From assembly GCA_018699755.1 (NCBI GenBank), contig JABIRQ010000019.1:1-20842 (forward strand): 20,842 nucleotides of DNA, in the 5' to 3' direction. The position numbers and the translations under genes are program-made. This stretch comes from Rhodospirillaceae bacterium (GTDB taxonomy: Bacteria > Pseudomonadota > Alphaproteobacteria > CADEGL01). Position 1 is the first letter of the stretch; each line of letters starts with the position of its first letter. This document shows positions 1-6,540 of the stretch, piece by piece. The notes under the pieces were generated by a model that made no database searches, was not told where the DNA came from, and was given only the letters and a program-made list of their open reading frames with translations.

Positions 1-288
1 CATATGGGGAAACAGGGCATAGGACTGGAACATCATGTTGACCGGGCGCTGATAGGGCGGGATGCCGGCCACGTCGATTCCGTCGATCAGGATGCGCCCG
101 GACGTGGGGGTCTCGAAGCCGGCCAGCAGGCGCAGCAGGGTGGTCTTGCCGCAGCCCGAGCCGCCGAGGAGGGAGAACAGTTCGCCGCGCTCGATCGTCA
201 GCGACACGTCGTCGACGGCCATGAAGCCGCTGAAGGTCTTGGTCACGTTCTCGATGCGGATATAGGGTTCCGCGGTGCCGGTGCTCAT
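1..288 (-). CDS. potG: Polyamine ABC transporter ATP-binding protein, PotG/PotA type (partial, N-terminal 96 residues)
   Basis: Cytoplasmic ATPase subunit of a putrescine/spermidine importer; it would couple ATP hydrolysis to uptake of polyamine delivered by the binding protein encoded just upstream. The visible 96 residues hold an ABC Walker A motif, GGSGCGKTT, at 42-50 and the Q-loop run MMFQSYALFPHM at 85-96. The PPYxRPxNMMFQSYALFPHM stretch is typical of PotG/PotA. I chose PotG because the neighbour is PotF-like. The ATG at 288-286 has a GAGGAG Shine-Dalgarno about 8 nt upstream. The gene runs off the left edge, so the signature motif, Walker B and the regulatory TOBE domain are not visible. 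Permease genes probably follow outside the window (inference). It lies 92 bp downstream of potF on the same strand, probably in one operon. Confidence 0.9.
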   Translation of the reverse strand, partial: MSTGTAEPYIRIENVTKTFSGFMAVDDVSLTIERGELFSLLGGSGCGKTTLLRLLAGFETPTSGRILIDGIDVAGIPPYQRPVNMMFQSYALFPHM

Positions 289-324
289 CCCTCGCTCCTC
301 GACGATATCCCTGTCGGATACAAG

Positions 325-356
325 ACGCGCCCCGACCGTTTCCGGCCGGAGCGCGT
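325..356 (-). terminator. Intercistronic hairpin between potF and potG
   Basis: Read as minus-strand RNA, the arms ACGCGCTCCGGCC and GGTCGGGGCGCGT can pair over 13 positions, including two G-U pairs, around a 6-nt loop, GGAAAC. No uridine run follows, so a full intrinsic terminator is unlikely. A partial attenuator or an mRNA-stabilising structure that keeps binding-protein expression above ATPase expression fits better. That role is inferred from position; the pairing is seen directly. Confidence 0.5.
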
Positions 357-380
357 TTCGTCCGATCGCGATGGCGGTCG

Positions 381-1502
381 TTACTGGCCGGTCTTCACGC
401 GGGTCCAGGCACGGGTCAGCGCGCGGTCGTATTCCTGCGAACTGGCAGGGTCGACATAGAGGCGCAACATCGTCTCCGGGGGCGGATAGATCGCCGGATC
501 GTCCTTGACATCGGCATCGACGAACTGGGTCGAGGCCACATTGGCATTGGCATAGAAAACGTAATTCGAAATGGCAGCCGTAACCTCCGGCTGCATGATG
601 GAATTGAGGAAGGCGTGGGCGTTGTTCGGATGGGGCGCGTCCGCCGGGACCGCCATCAGGTCGAACCACATCAGGGCGCCTTCCTTGGGAATGATATACT
701 CGACTTCGACTCCCGCATCGGCCTCGGCGGCGCGATCGCGCGCGATCAGCATGTCGCCCGACCAGCCCATGGCCACGCAGATGTCGCCATTGGCCAGGTC
801 GTTAATGTTCTGCGAGGAATGGAAATACTTGATGGAAGGGCGAACCTTGAGGAGCAGTTCCTCGCCCTTCACCAGATCCTCCTCGCGCTTGGCCGTCGGA
901 TCGAGGTCCAGGTAATTGATTGCCGCCGGGAAGACCTCGGCCGGGGAATCCAGCAGGGTCACGCCGCAATCGGCGAGCTTTTCCACCGTGGTGGGATCGA
1001 AAATCAGGTCCCAGGTATCGACCGGCACCTCGCCCAGGCGCTCCTTCACCATGGCCACGTTGTAGCCGATGCCGGTGGTGCCCCACATGTAGGGAATCGC
1101 ATGCTTGTTGCCGGGGTCGTTCTTGGCGACCTGGGCAAGGATTGTGGGATCGAGATTGGCGGCGTTCGGCAGCTTGCTTTGGTTCAACTCGGCAAAGACG
1201 CCGGCCTTGATCTGGCGCTCGAGGAACGCGCCCGACGGGACGACCACGTCGTAGCCGGTGTTGCCGGCGAGGAGCTTGGCCTCCAGCACCTCGTTCGAAT
1301 CGAAGACGTCGTAATTGACCTTGATCCCTGTTTCCTTCTCGAAGTTGGCGATCGTGTCCTCGGCAATGTAGTCGGACCAGTTGTAGACGTTGAGGACCTT
1401 TTCCTCTTCGCCCTGCTCGTCCTGTCCGATCAGCACATAGGCCGCCACCGCGACCACGGCCACGACGACGATGCCGACGACGACTTTGACGGTGCTGCTC
1501 AT
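381..1502 (-). CDS. potF: Polyamine-binding protein, PotF-like (putrescine ABC transporter substrate-binding subunit)
   Basis: Extracytoplasmic receptor that captures polyamine and delivers it to the ABC permease. The 373 residues align by eye with Escherichia coli PotF from YNWSDYI (about 40-46) through IKVNYDVFDSNEVLEAKLLA, PYMWGTTGIGYNV, YFHSSQNINDLANGDICVAMGW and YVFYANAN to the C-terminal TRAWTRVKTG. Pocket residues known for PotF appear present: the Trp and Ser of NWS, the Glu of PAEVF, the Trp and Asp of GWSGD, and the Asp of MWFD. Two differ: PotF Ser87 is Ala and PotF Phe276 is Trp (numbering from memory). The N-terminus is a 20-residue hydrophobic run after MSSTVK with no evident signal-peptidase site or lipobox, so it may stay membrane-anchored. 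GGGAG lies about 10 nt before the ATG. It sits between the aminotransferase and potG. Confidence 0.93.
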   Translation of the reverse strand: MSSTVKVVVGIVVVAVVAVAAYVLIGQDEQGEEEKVLNVYNWSDYIAEDTIANFEKETGIKVNYDVFDSNEVLEAKLLAGNTGYDVVVPSGAFLERQIKAGVFAELNQSKLPNAANLDPTILAQVAKNDPGNKHAIPYMWGTTGIGYNVAMVKERLGEVPVDTWDLIFDPTTVEKLADCGVTLLDSPAEVFPAAINYLDLDPTAKREEDLVKGEELLLKVRPSIKYFHSSQNINDLANGDICVAMGWSGDMLIARDRAAEADAGVEVEYIIPKEGALMWFDLMAVPADAPHPNNAHAFLNSIMQPEVTAAISNYVFYANANVASTQFVDADVKDDPAIYPPPETMLRLYVDPASSQEYDRALTRAWTRVKTGQ

Positions 1503-1637
1503 GGGTCTCGTCTCCCGTTGTTCAACGCTCCGACTGTTTGCCCGAACGCTGTTTTCATTTCCCCGAATTCATGCCCTTTGAAGACTTCTTGTCAAACTGG
1601 GGCGCATGTCCCGAGCCGTATATCAGGTGCGGGCGTC
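1503..1637 (-). promoter_or_regulatory. Gap between the aminotransferase gene and potF, with a possible promoter
   Basis: This 135-bp gap is long for an operon junction. On the minus strand a perfect -35 consensus, TTGACA, lies at 1595-1590, but the best -10 match at normal spacing (CATGAA, 17 nt later) is poor. It could be an internal promoter giving extra potF and potG transcript. No strong hairpin is apparent. The -35 match is seen; promoter activity is a guess. Confidence 0.3.
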
Positions 1638-3017
1638 TCATTCCGCAAGGGTCGAATCCAGCGCCTGGCGAAGAATTCCGACGATCTCGTCGGCTTGACT
1701 CCGCGTCAGGACCAGGGCCGGCGAAAGAACCAGTGAATCCCGCACGGCGCGCACCATGAGCCCGCGCGCGAGGCAATGGTCGCGGCATTGGGTGCCGATC
1801 TCTCCCTCATTCGGGAAGGGCTGGCGGCTGGCCTTGTCCATGGCGAGTTCGACGGCCGCGATCATGCCGATCCCGCGCACCTCGCCGACCAGCGGGTGCT
1901 CGCCGAGCTCGCGCAGTTTTGCCTGGAAATAGGGGCCGATCGAATCCCCTGCACGCGCGACTAGGCCCTCGTCCTTCAAGATGCGGATATTCTCGATCCC
2001 CGCCGCGCAGCAGGCCGGATGGCCGGAATAGGTGAAGCCATGGTGGAACTCACCGCCATCGTCGATCAAACCTTCGGCCATCCGTTCGCCGAGCACGACG
2101 GCCGAGAGAGGCTGATAGCCGGAGGTCAGGCCCTTGGCGATGGTCATGAGATCGGGCGCGATCCCGAACGTGTCGGAACCGAACCACTCGCCCGTGCGAC
2201 CGAAGCCGCAGACAACCTCGTCCACGACCAGAAGAACGTCGTGCTCGCGGCAGATGCGCTGGATTTCCGGCCAGTAGGACTCGGGCGGCACGATCACGCC
2301 GCCGGCGCCTTGGATCGGTTCGCCGATGAAAGCGGCGACGCTGTCGGCGCCCAGTTCCAGGATCTTTTCCTCGACGGCTCGCGCCGCGGCAAGGCCGAAT
2401 TCCTCCGGGCTCATCTCGCCACCGAAGCGGAACCAATAGGGCGGCGTCACATGGACGAAGCCGGGCAAGGGCAGGTCGGCCTGCTCGTGCATCGCCGTCA
2501 TGCCACCCAGACTCGCCGAGGCCATCGTGCTGCCGTGATAGGCGAACTCTAAGCTGATGAAGGTCTTTTTCTCCGGCCGGCCCTTCAGGTTCCAGAAATG
2601 CCGGACCATGCGCACGACCGAGTCGTTCGCCTCGGATCCCGAGCTGGCGTAGAAGACATGATCAAGGCCCTTGGGCGTCAGGTCGGCCAGGATCTTCGAC
2701 AGCTCCACCGAAGGCGGCGTCGCGCTTTTGAAGAAGGTGTTGTAGAAGGGCAGCTCCAGCATCTGGCGATGGACCGCGTCGGCGATCGACGCCCTGCCGT
2801 AGCCGACATTGACGTTCCATAGCCCGGCCATGCCGTCGAGGAAGCAGTTGCCTTCGGAATCCCAGAAATGGACGCCGTCGGCTCGCGTCACGATCCGGCT
2901 GCCCTCGCGGGCCAGGGCACTGGAATCGGTAAAGGGGTGCATGTGATGGCGCGCATCCAACTCGCGCCAGCGCGGTGTGGGGTCGTTCGCGGTCGTCTGG
3001 TTCATGGTTCGGCTCAT
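1638..3017 (-). CDS. spuC: Class III PLP aminotransferase, putrescine--pyruvate aminotransferase (SpuC) type
   Basis: Predicted cytoplasmic PLP enzyme that transfers an amino group from putrescine or a related diamine to pyruvate, giving 4-aminobutanal and alanine. The 459 residues show the class III layout: SSGSEAN (125-131) for phosphate binding, YHGST (160-164), EPIQGAGG (233-240), DEV (266-268) holding the PLP-pyridine Asp, and the Schiff-base Lys at about 295 in TIAKGLTSGY. The HPFTD, DSEGNxxLDGMAGLWNVNVGYGR and FYNTFF segments resemble Pseudomonas SpuC. I chose the ATG at 3017 because AGGGA lies about 5 nt upstream; an ATG at 3005 lacks a Shine-Dalgarno, and the upstream ATG at 3071 would add residues not seen in the family. 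Adjacency to potF supports a polyamine substrate. Another omega-amine substrate cannot be excluded. Confidence 0.88.
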   Translation of the reverse strand: MSRTMNQTTANDPTPRWRELDARHHMHPFTDSSALAREGSRIVTRADGVHFWDSEGNCFLDGMAGLWNVNVGYGRASIADAVHRQMLELPFYNTFFKSATPPSVELSKILADLTPKGLDHVFYASSGSEANDSVVRMVRHFWNLKGRPEKKTFISLEFAYHGSTMASASLGGMTAMHEQADLPLPGFVHVTPPYWFRFGGEMSPEEFGLAAARAVEEKILELGADSVAAFIGEPIQGAGGVIVPPESYWPEIQRICREHDVLLVVDEVVCGFGRTGEWFGSDTFGIAPDLMTIAKGLTSGYQPLSAVVLGERMAEGLIDDGGEFHHGFTYSGHPACCAAGIENIRILKDEGLVARAGDSIGPYFQAKLRELGEHPLVGEVRGIGMIAAVELAMDKASRQPFPNEGEIGTQCRDHCLARGLMVRAVRDSLVLSPALVLTRSQADEIVGILRQALDSTLAE

Positions 3018-3160
3018 TTTCCCTGGGACTTGCGATGTGGCGGCGGAATCTGCACCGTCGGCGATGCGCAATCAGGGGTTGAAGCCGATACGGGCGCAGA
3101 GAATCAGGTGTTCAGCGTGGCGCGACCGGCGGGACGATCGGATTTGGGTCATGCGGGCCA

Positions 3161-3190
3161 CTGTCTATCGAATTACGATACGATAGACAG
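3161..3190. promoter_or_regulatory. Perfect 10-bp inverted repeat, probable repressor operator
   Basis: CTGTCTATCG at 3161-3170 is matched exactly in inverse at 3181-3190, with a 10-bp spacer, so the arm centres are 20 bp or two helical turns apart. A nested repeat, TATCG-N5-CGATA, sits at 3166-3180, so CGATA occurs twice in tandem. A weak minus-strand promoter (TTGCTC at 3208-3203, 17 nt, TATCGT at 3185-3180) would place its -10 inside the palindrome. A dimeric or tetrameric repressor of spuC-potF-potG, perhaps polyamine-responsive, would fit. The regulator is not encoded in the window. Confidence 0.6.
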
Positions 3191-3322
3191 CAGTTCGCCG
3201 AGGAGCAAGGTCTCGTGCGGCCAGGAAACCGATGACCGTCCGATTGGCTTGGTGCCGGCTCGCCACGCTTGATTGAAATGCACTATTGGGCAATTTAGGC
3301 TGTCCGTCGCTGGCGATCTTCG

Positions 3323-3360
3323 GTTGCCGTAAAGAACAGGTCATATCATTGTTGCCGTAA
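3323..3360 (+). repeat. 10-bp direct repeat flanking a -10-like box
   Basis: GTTGCCGTAA occurs at 3323-3332 and 3351-3360, 28 bp apart start to start. TATCAT, a 5-of-6 match to the -10 consensus, lies between them at 3344-3349. The spacing from the TTGCCG in the first copy to TATCAT is only 14 bp, so this is not a standard sigma-70 promoter by itself. The repeats may bind an activator or repressor of the UGSC pair. Confidence 0.35.
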
Positions 3361-3418
3361 GATTTGTTCGTTGTGTCGACTAGATAGCCGCCTTTTGCTG
3401 TCGCGGGAGCAGAGTAAA

Positions 3419-3946
3419 ATGCCGGTCGAATACTATGATCCGCGGGCAAGGCAAGACTCTGCGCCGCAGCCTTACGACAGGACAGCCGATCTGTCCGGTC
3501 CGCTGACGGTCGGGCTTCTCGCCAACGGTTTTCCCGACTCCGGCAGGTTTCTTGAGCATTTGGCGGCGGCCCTCGGGCCGAAACTGCCGCGGGCCAGTTT
3601 CAAGCACTTCGTCAAGCCGGCCGATTCGGCCGTCGTATCCGAAGAGATGCTCGCTGCCATCGAAACCGCTTGTGCGGCGCTGGTGTGCGCCTATGGCCAT
3701 TGCGGCTCCTGCACGTCCAGCACCGTGCGCGATTCGATCGCGGCCGCCAGGATCGGCATTCCCTCCGTCGCTTTCGTGACCGAGGCGTTCTGGGAACAGG
3801 GGAACTTCGTCGCCCAGGCCGACGGCATGCCGGAGGTTCCCCGTATCAAGCTGCCTTATCCCGTCGCCGGAACCGGAGAAGAGGCCTTGAGTGCCCTGGC
3901 GGGGCGTGTCGCCGACGAGGTGATCGCCAGGCTGGAGCGGGGATGA
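3419..3946 (+). CDS. UGSC-family protein, cysteine form (CGSC motif)
   Basis: A 175-residue predicted cytoplasmic protein. Its central motif, YGHCGSCTSSTVRDS at about 92-106, matches the UGSC family, where the first position is selenocysteine in some members and cysteine in others. Here codon 95 is TGC, so this is the Cys form, with Cys95 and Cys98 as a likely redox CxxC-type pair. The fold around it, VGLLANGFPDSGRFLEHLAAAL near 31-52 and then RIGIPSVAFVTEAF near 111-124, looks like alternating strands and helices. The biochemical role of the family is not established to my knowledge. I chose the ATG at 3419 because GGGAG lies about 9 nt upstream; an upstream in-frame ATG at 3371 adds atypical residues. 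It overlaps the next gene by ATGA, so the two are probably translationally coupled and may act together. Confidence 0.75.
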   Translation: MPVEYYDPRARQDSAPQPYDRTADLSGPLTVGLLANGFPDSGRFLEHLAAALGPKLPRASFKHFVKPADSAVVSEEMLAAIETACAALVCAYGHCGSCTSSTVRDSIAAARIGIPSVAFVTEAFWEQGNFVAQADGMPEVPRIKLPYPVAGTGEEALSALAGRVADEVIARLERG

Positions 3947-5016
3947 CCCCGGTGAGCAACAGCATGCTCAGCGCCGCGGACGAGACCGAGGCGCTGGAAC
4001 AGTTGCACCGCGACCGCTGCACCGACGGCCTGCCGGTGATCGTCCCGACCCGCGAACGGGTCGAGCGGATGGTGCTCGCCGGTGGCCTCGACGAGGATCT
4101 CGTCGTCGGCGTGATGGGGCCGCAGAACGGCGCCGCCACGGTTCTGCATGTCGCCGTCAATGCGGTCATGGCAGGTTGCATGCCGGATTACTTTCCCGTC
4201 GCCCTCGCTGCCGTTCGGGCGGTCTGCCAACCCGATTTCGACCTGGCCGAAGTTCAAGGCACGACCCATGCGGTCGCGCCCCTGATCATCGTCAACGGGC
4301 CCGCGCGCGACGCCTGCGGGTTGGCGAGCGGCGCCGGGTTGATGGGGCCGGGGCACAGGGCGAATGCCTCGATCGGGCGTGCCTTGCGCCTGTGCATGAT
4401 GAATATCGGCGGCGGGCTCCCGGGCATATCGGACATGGCGCTGCACGGCCATCCCGCCAAGTTCACCTTCTGCGTTGCCGAGGATGAGGAGAGCTCGCCG
4501 TTTCCGCCTCTGCATACCGGATTCGGATACGCGGCCGAGCAAAGCGTTTTGACGGTGGTCGGCGTCGAAGGCCCGCACTCGGTCATATTCAACGGCGATT
4601 TGGACGACCCGGAACGCGCCGAAAAGCTTCTGCATGTGCTGGCGGCCGTTATCGCGAATCAAGGCAGCAACAACGTGCGGCTGGGCGGGATCAGCGCCGT
4701 CGTCGTGATGCTCAACCCCGACCATGCGGAAATGCTCGCTTGCGCGGGTCTGACGCGGGAAGACGTTCAACGCCGGCTGAGCGAACTCGCCGTCCAACCG
4801 AGAACGCTTCTGGCTTGGCAGAATTCGGGGTACTTGGTCGGCGACGAGGACATGCTGCCGGCGGTTCGCGATCCGGCCAACATCCTCTTGCTGACCGCGG
4901 GCGGTCGAGGGGTCTACACGATGGTCATGCCGTCATGGTGCGCCGGCGCGCACGAGAACGTCGCGGTGCATCAGGCCTTCGAAATGACGCCGTTCTGCGA
5001 GATTCCGACGGTCTGA
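3943..5016 (+). CDS. Conserved cysteine-rich partner of the UGSC protein, function unknown
   Basis: 357 residues, no signal peptide or membrane segment. I do not recognise an enzyme with known function. Segments that look conserved are CTDGLPVIVPTRERV (26-40), AVNAVMAGCMPDYFPVALAA (71-90), PLIIVNGPA (113-121), PGHRANASIGRALRL (136-150), NIGGGLPGISD (154-164) and CVAEDEESSPFPPLH (177-191). I recall this arrangement from proteins encoded beside UGSC genes, but cannot run a search. Nine cysteines are spread through it (26, 79, 95, 125, 151, 177, 267, 333, 352). The ATG at 3943 overlaps the stop of the UGSC gene (ATGA) and has GGAG about 5 nt upstream, which fixes this start against much longer open frames. 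It ends 27 bp from convergent puuA. A two-component enzyme acting on a carboxyl or amine metabolite is possible but unsupported. Confidence 0.65.
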   Translation: MTPVSNSMLSAADETEALEQLHRDRCTDGLPVIVPTRERVERMVLAGGLDEDLVVGVMGPQNGAATVLHVAVNAVMAGCMPDYFPVALAAVRAVCQPDFDLAEVQGTTHAVAPLIIVNGPARDACGLASGAGLMGPGHRANASIGRALRLCMMNIGGGLPGISDMALHGHPAKFTFCVAEDEESSPFPPLHTGFGYAAEQSVLTVVGVEGPHSVIFNGDLDDPERAEKLLHVLAAVIANQGSNNVRLGGISAVVVMLNPDHAEMLACAGLTREDVQRRLSELAVQPRTLLAWQNSGYLVGDEDMLPAVRDPANILLLTAGGRGVYTMVMPSWCAGAHENVAVHQAFEMTPFCEIPTV

Positions 5017-5043
5017 CGAAAGGTCGGGTCGTGCCGATGGACG

Positions 5044-6390
5044 TTAGACGTTGAGGAGTAAGTTCTCCCGCTCCCACGAGCTGATGACGGCCTGATAGGC
5101 TTCGTATTCGGCCTGTTTTACGACGTTGAGCACGGCGACGAACTGGTCGCCCAGGACTTCTTTCAGTGGCTTGGCGTGATTCAGGCGGTCGAGTCCGTCG
5201 GCGAGCTGGCGGGGCAGGGTGAAGGCCAAGCGATAGGCGCTGCCTTCGATCGGGTTGGTCGGCTTAAGCTTCTCCACCATGCCCAGATAGCCGCAGGCCA
5301 GGGTCGCGGCGATGACCAGATAAGGATTGGCGTCGGCCCCGGCGACCCGGTTCTCGACCCGGCGCTGAGCGGGTGGCGAGATCGGCACACGCAGGCCGAC
5401 GGTGCGGTTGTCCAGCCCCCAGTGCAGGTTGATGGGCGCGTCGGAGTAGCGCCGGAGGCGGCGGTAGGAATTGACGTTGGGCGCGAGCAGGGGCATGGCC
5501 GCGGGCAGATAGCGTTGCAGCCCGCCGATATAGTTGCGGAACAGGCTCGAATCCTTGCCGCCGCGGGTGGAAAAGACGTTCCGGCCCGTTTTCACGTCGA
5601 GCAAGCTCTGATGGATGTGCATGGAGCTGCCGGGCTCCGTTTCCATCGGCTTGGCCATGAAAGTGGCGTAGACCTTGTGGCGAATCGCTGTCTCGCGCAC
5701 GGTCCGCTTGAACAGGAAGACCTGATCGGCGAGGGCCAGCGCGTCGCCGTGGTCGAAATTGATCTCCATCTGGGCGGCCCCGGCCTCGTGGGTCAGGGTG
5801 TCGACGTCGAGGTTCTGGGCTTCGCAGTGATCGTAAAGCTCCTCGAACAGCGGGTCGAATTCGTTGACCGCGTCCACGCCATAGGCTTGCCTGCCGCTTT
5901 CGGGCCGGCCCGAGCGGCCGATCGGCGGCTCCAAGGGAATGTCCCAGTCCGGGTTGACCTTGACCAAGTAGAATTCGAGCTCGGGCGCCACGATGGGTTT
6001 CCAGCCCTGCGCGGCGTAAAGCGCCAAGACCCGGCGCAGAACTTGGCGCGGCGCCATATCGACGGGCGACTCGTCCAGATAGAAGCAGTCGGCAATGATC
6101 TGCGCCGTGGGCTCGTCATACCAGGGCACGTTGCGGATCGTGTCCGGATCGGGCTGCATGTAGACGTCGACCCCCGCTGGGTCGCAGACTTTCTCGGCAT
6201 CGTCCGGATAATCGCCGGTGACGGTCTGGGCGAAAATCTGCTCGGGAATGCGCAGCCCGTGATCGCGCGAGGCTGAGATGAACTTGTCGGACGGGAAGAT
6301 TTTTCCGCGGGCGATCCCCGACATATCGGGTACGAGGCATTCGACCTCGGTGATGCCGCGGCTCTTGAGCCAAGTCTCAAGGGTTTTCAT
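5044..6390 (-). CDS. puuA: Gamma-glutamylputrescine synthetase (glutamine synthetase family)
   Basis: Cytoplasmic ATP-dependent ligase that joins glutamate to putrescine, the first step of the Puu (gamma-glutamylated) polyamine degradation pathway. The 448 residues have the glutamine synthetase beta-grasp N-domain (about 15-105; PDMSGIARGKIF at 21-32) and catalytic domain. Likely metal and substrate residues are Glu137 and Glu139 in PELEFYLV, Glu202 and Glu209 in EAGAAQMEINFDHGD, His258 in GSSMHIHQS, Arg329 in NRTVGLR, and Glu346 and Arg348 in RVENRVAGADANPY. NVPWYDEPTAQIIADCF (about 87-103) resembles PuuA/SpuI proteins. The Shine-Dalgarno is weak (GAG about 6 nt before the ATG). It is divergent from a second ligase gene, and beside puuB, spuC and potF, which supports the substrate call. 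Confidence 0.88.
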   Translation of the reverse strand: MKTLETWLKSRGITEVECLVPDMSGIARGKIFPSDKFISASRDHGLRIPEQIFAQTVTGDYPDDAEKVCDPAGVDVYMQPDPDTIRNVPWYDEPTAQIIADCFYLDESPVDMAPRQVLRRVLALYAAQGWKPIVAPELEFYLVKVNPDWDIPLEPPIGRSGRPESGRQAYGVDAVNEFDPLFEELYDHCEAQNLDVDTLTHEAGAAQMEINFDHGDALALADQVFLFKRTVRETAIRHKVYATFMAKPMETEPGSSMHIHQSLLDVKTGRNVFSTRGGKDSSLFRNYIGGLQRYLPAAMPLLAPNVNSYRRLRRYSDAPINLHWGLDNRTVGLRVPISPPAQRRVENRVAGADANPYLVIAATLACGYLGMVEKLKPTNPIEGSAYRLAFTLPRQLADGLDRLNHAKPLKEVLGDQFVAVLNVVKQAEYEAYQAVISSWERENLLLNV

Positions 6391-6540
6391 GGGAACTCGT
6401 TGCCGTACAAGCCGCCGGTTCGTTCCGACCGATTGCGCTTACACCGTCAAGCCCGGCTTGGCAACTCGGGCGATGCTTGACCGGGCGTGTCGCTCAGGGC
6501 CAGGATACACGCAATAGCAATGAGTTAGCGCAAAGTCCGT
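6391..6540. promoter_or_regulatory. Divergent promoter region between two glutamine-synthetase-family genes, with repeated CAAGC/GCTTG sites
   Basis: The 150-bp region holds the palindrome CAAGCC-C-GGCTTG at 6448-6460 and a further GCTTG at 6475-6479, 19 bp from the previous one. GTCAAGC (6446-6452) is also inverted as GCTTGAC (6475-6481). On the minus strand TTGCCA (6464-6459) and TGTAAG (6443-6438) could form a promoter for puuA with 15-bp spacing and the palindrome overlapping it. TTGACC at 6477-6482 could be a plus-strand -35. The repeats are seen; regulation is inferred. Confidence 0.45.

Larger units (their letters stand above)
3018..3418. promoter_or_regulatory. Divergent regulatory region between spuC and the UGSC gene pair
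   Basis: This 401-bp stretch has no convincing gene. It is more AT-rich than its surroundings towards the UGSC side. It holds the perfect palindrome at 3161-3190, a 10-bp direct repeat at 3323-3332 and 3351-3360, and a 5-of-6 match to a -10 box (TATCAT, 3344-3349) between the repeats, reading towards the UGSC gene. It most likely drives transcription in both directions. Confidence 0.6.

Noticed and set aside
3668..3730. Selenocysteine insertion in the UGSC-family gene
   Set aside because: The codon at the key position is TGC, not TGA, so this member uses ordinary cysteine.
5017..5043. Bidirectional terminator between the UGSC partner and puuA
   Set aside because: The 27-bp gap shows no stem of useful length and no T-run.
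6520..6528. Minimal upstream frame Met-Ser-stop just before the second ligase start
   Set aside because: It has no well-spaced ribosome-binding site and such short frames arise often by chance; it serves only to bound the true start.
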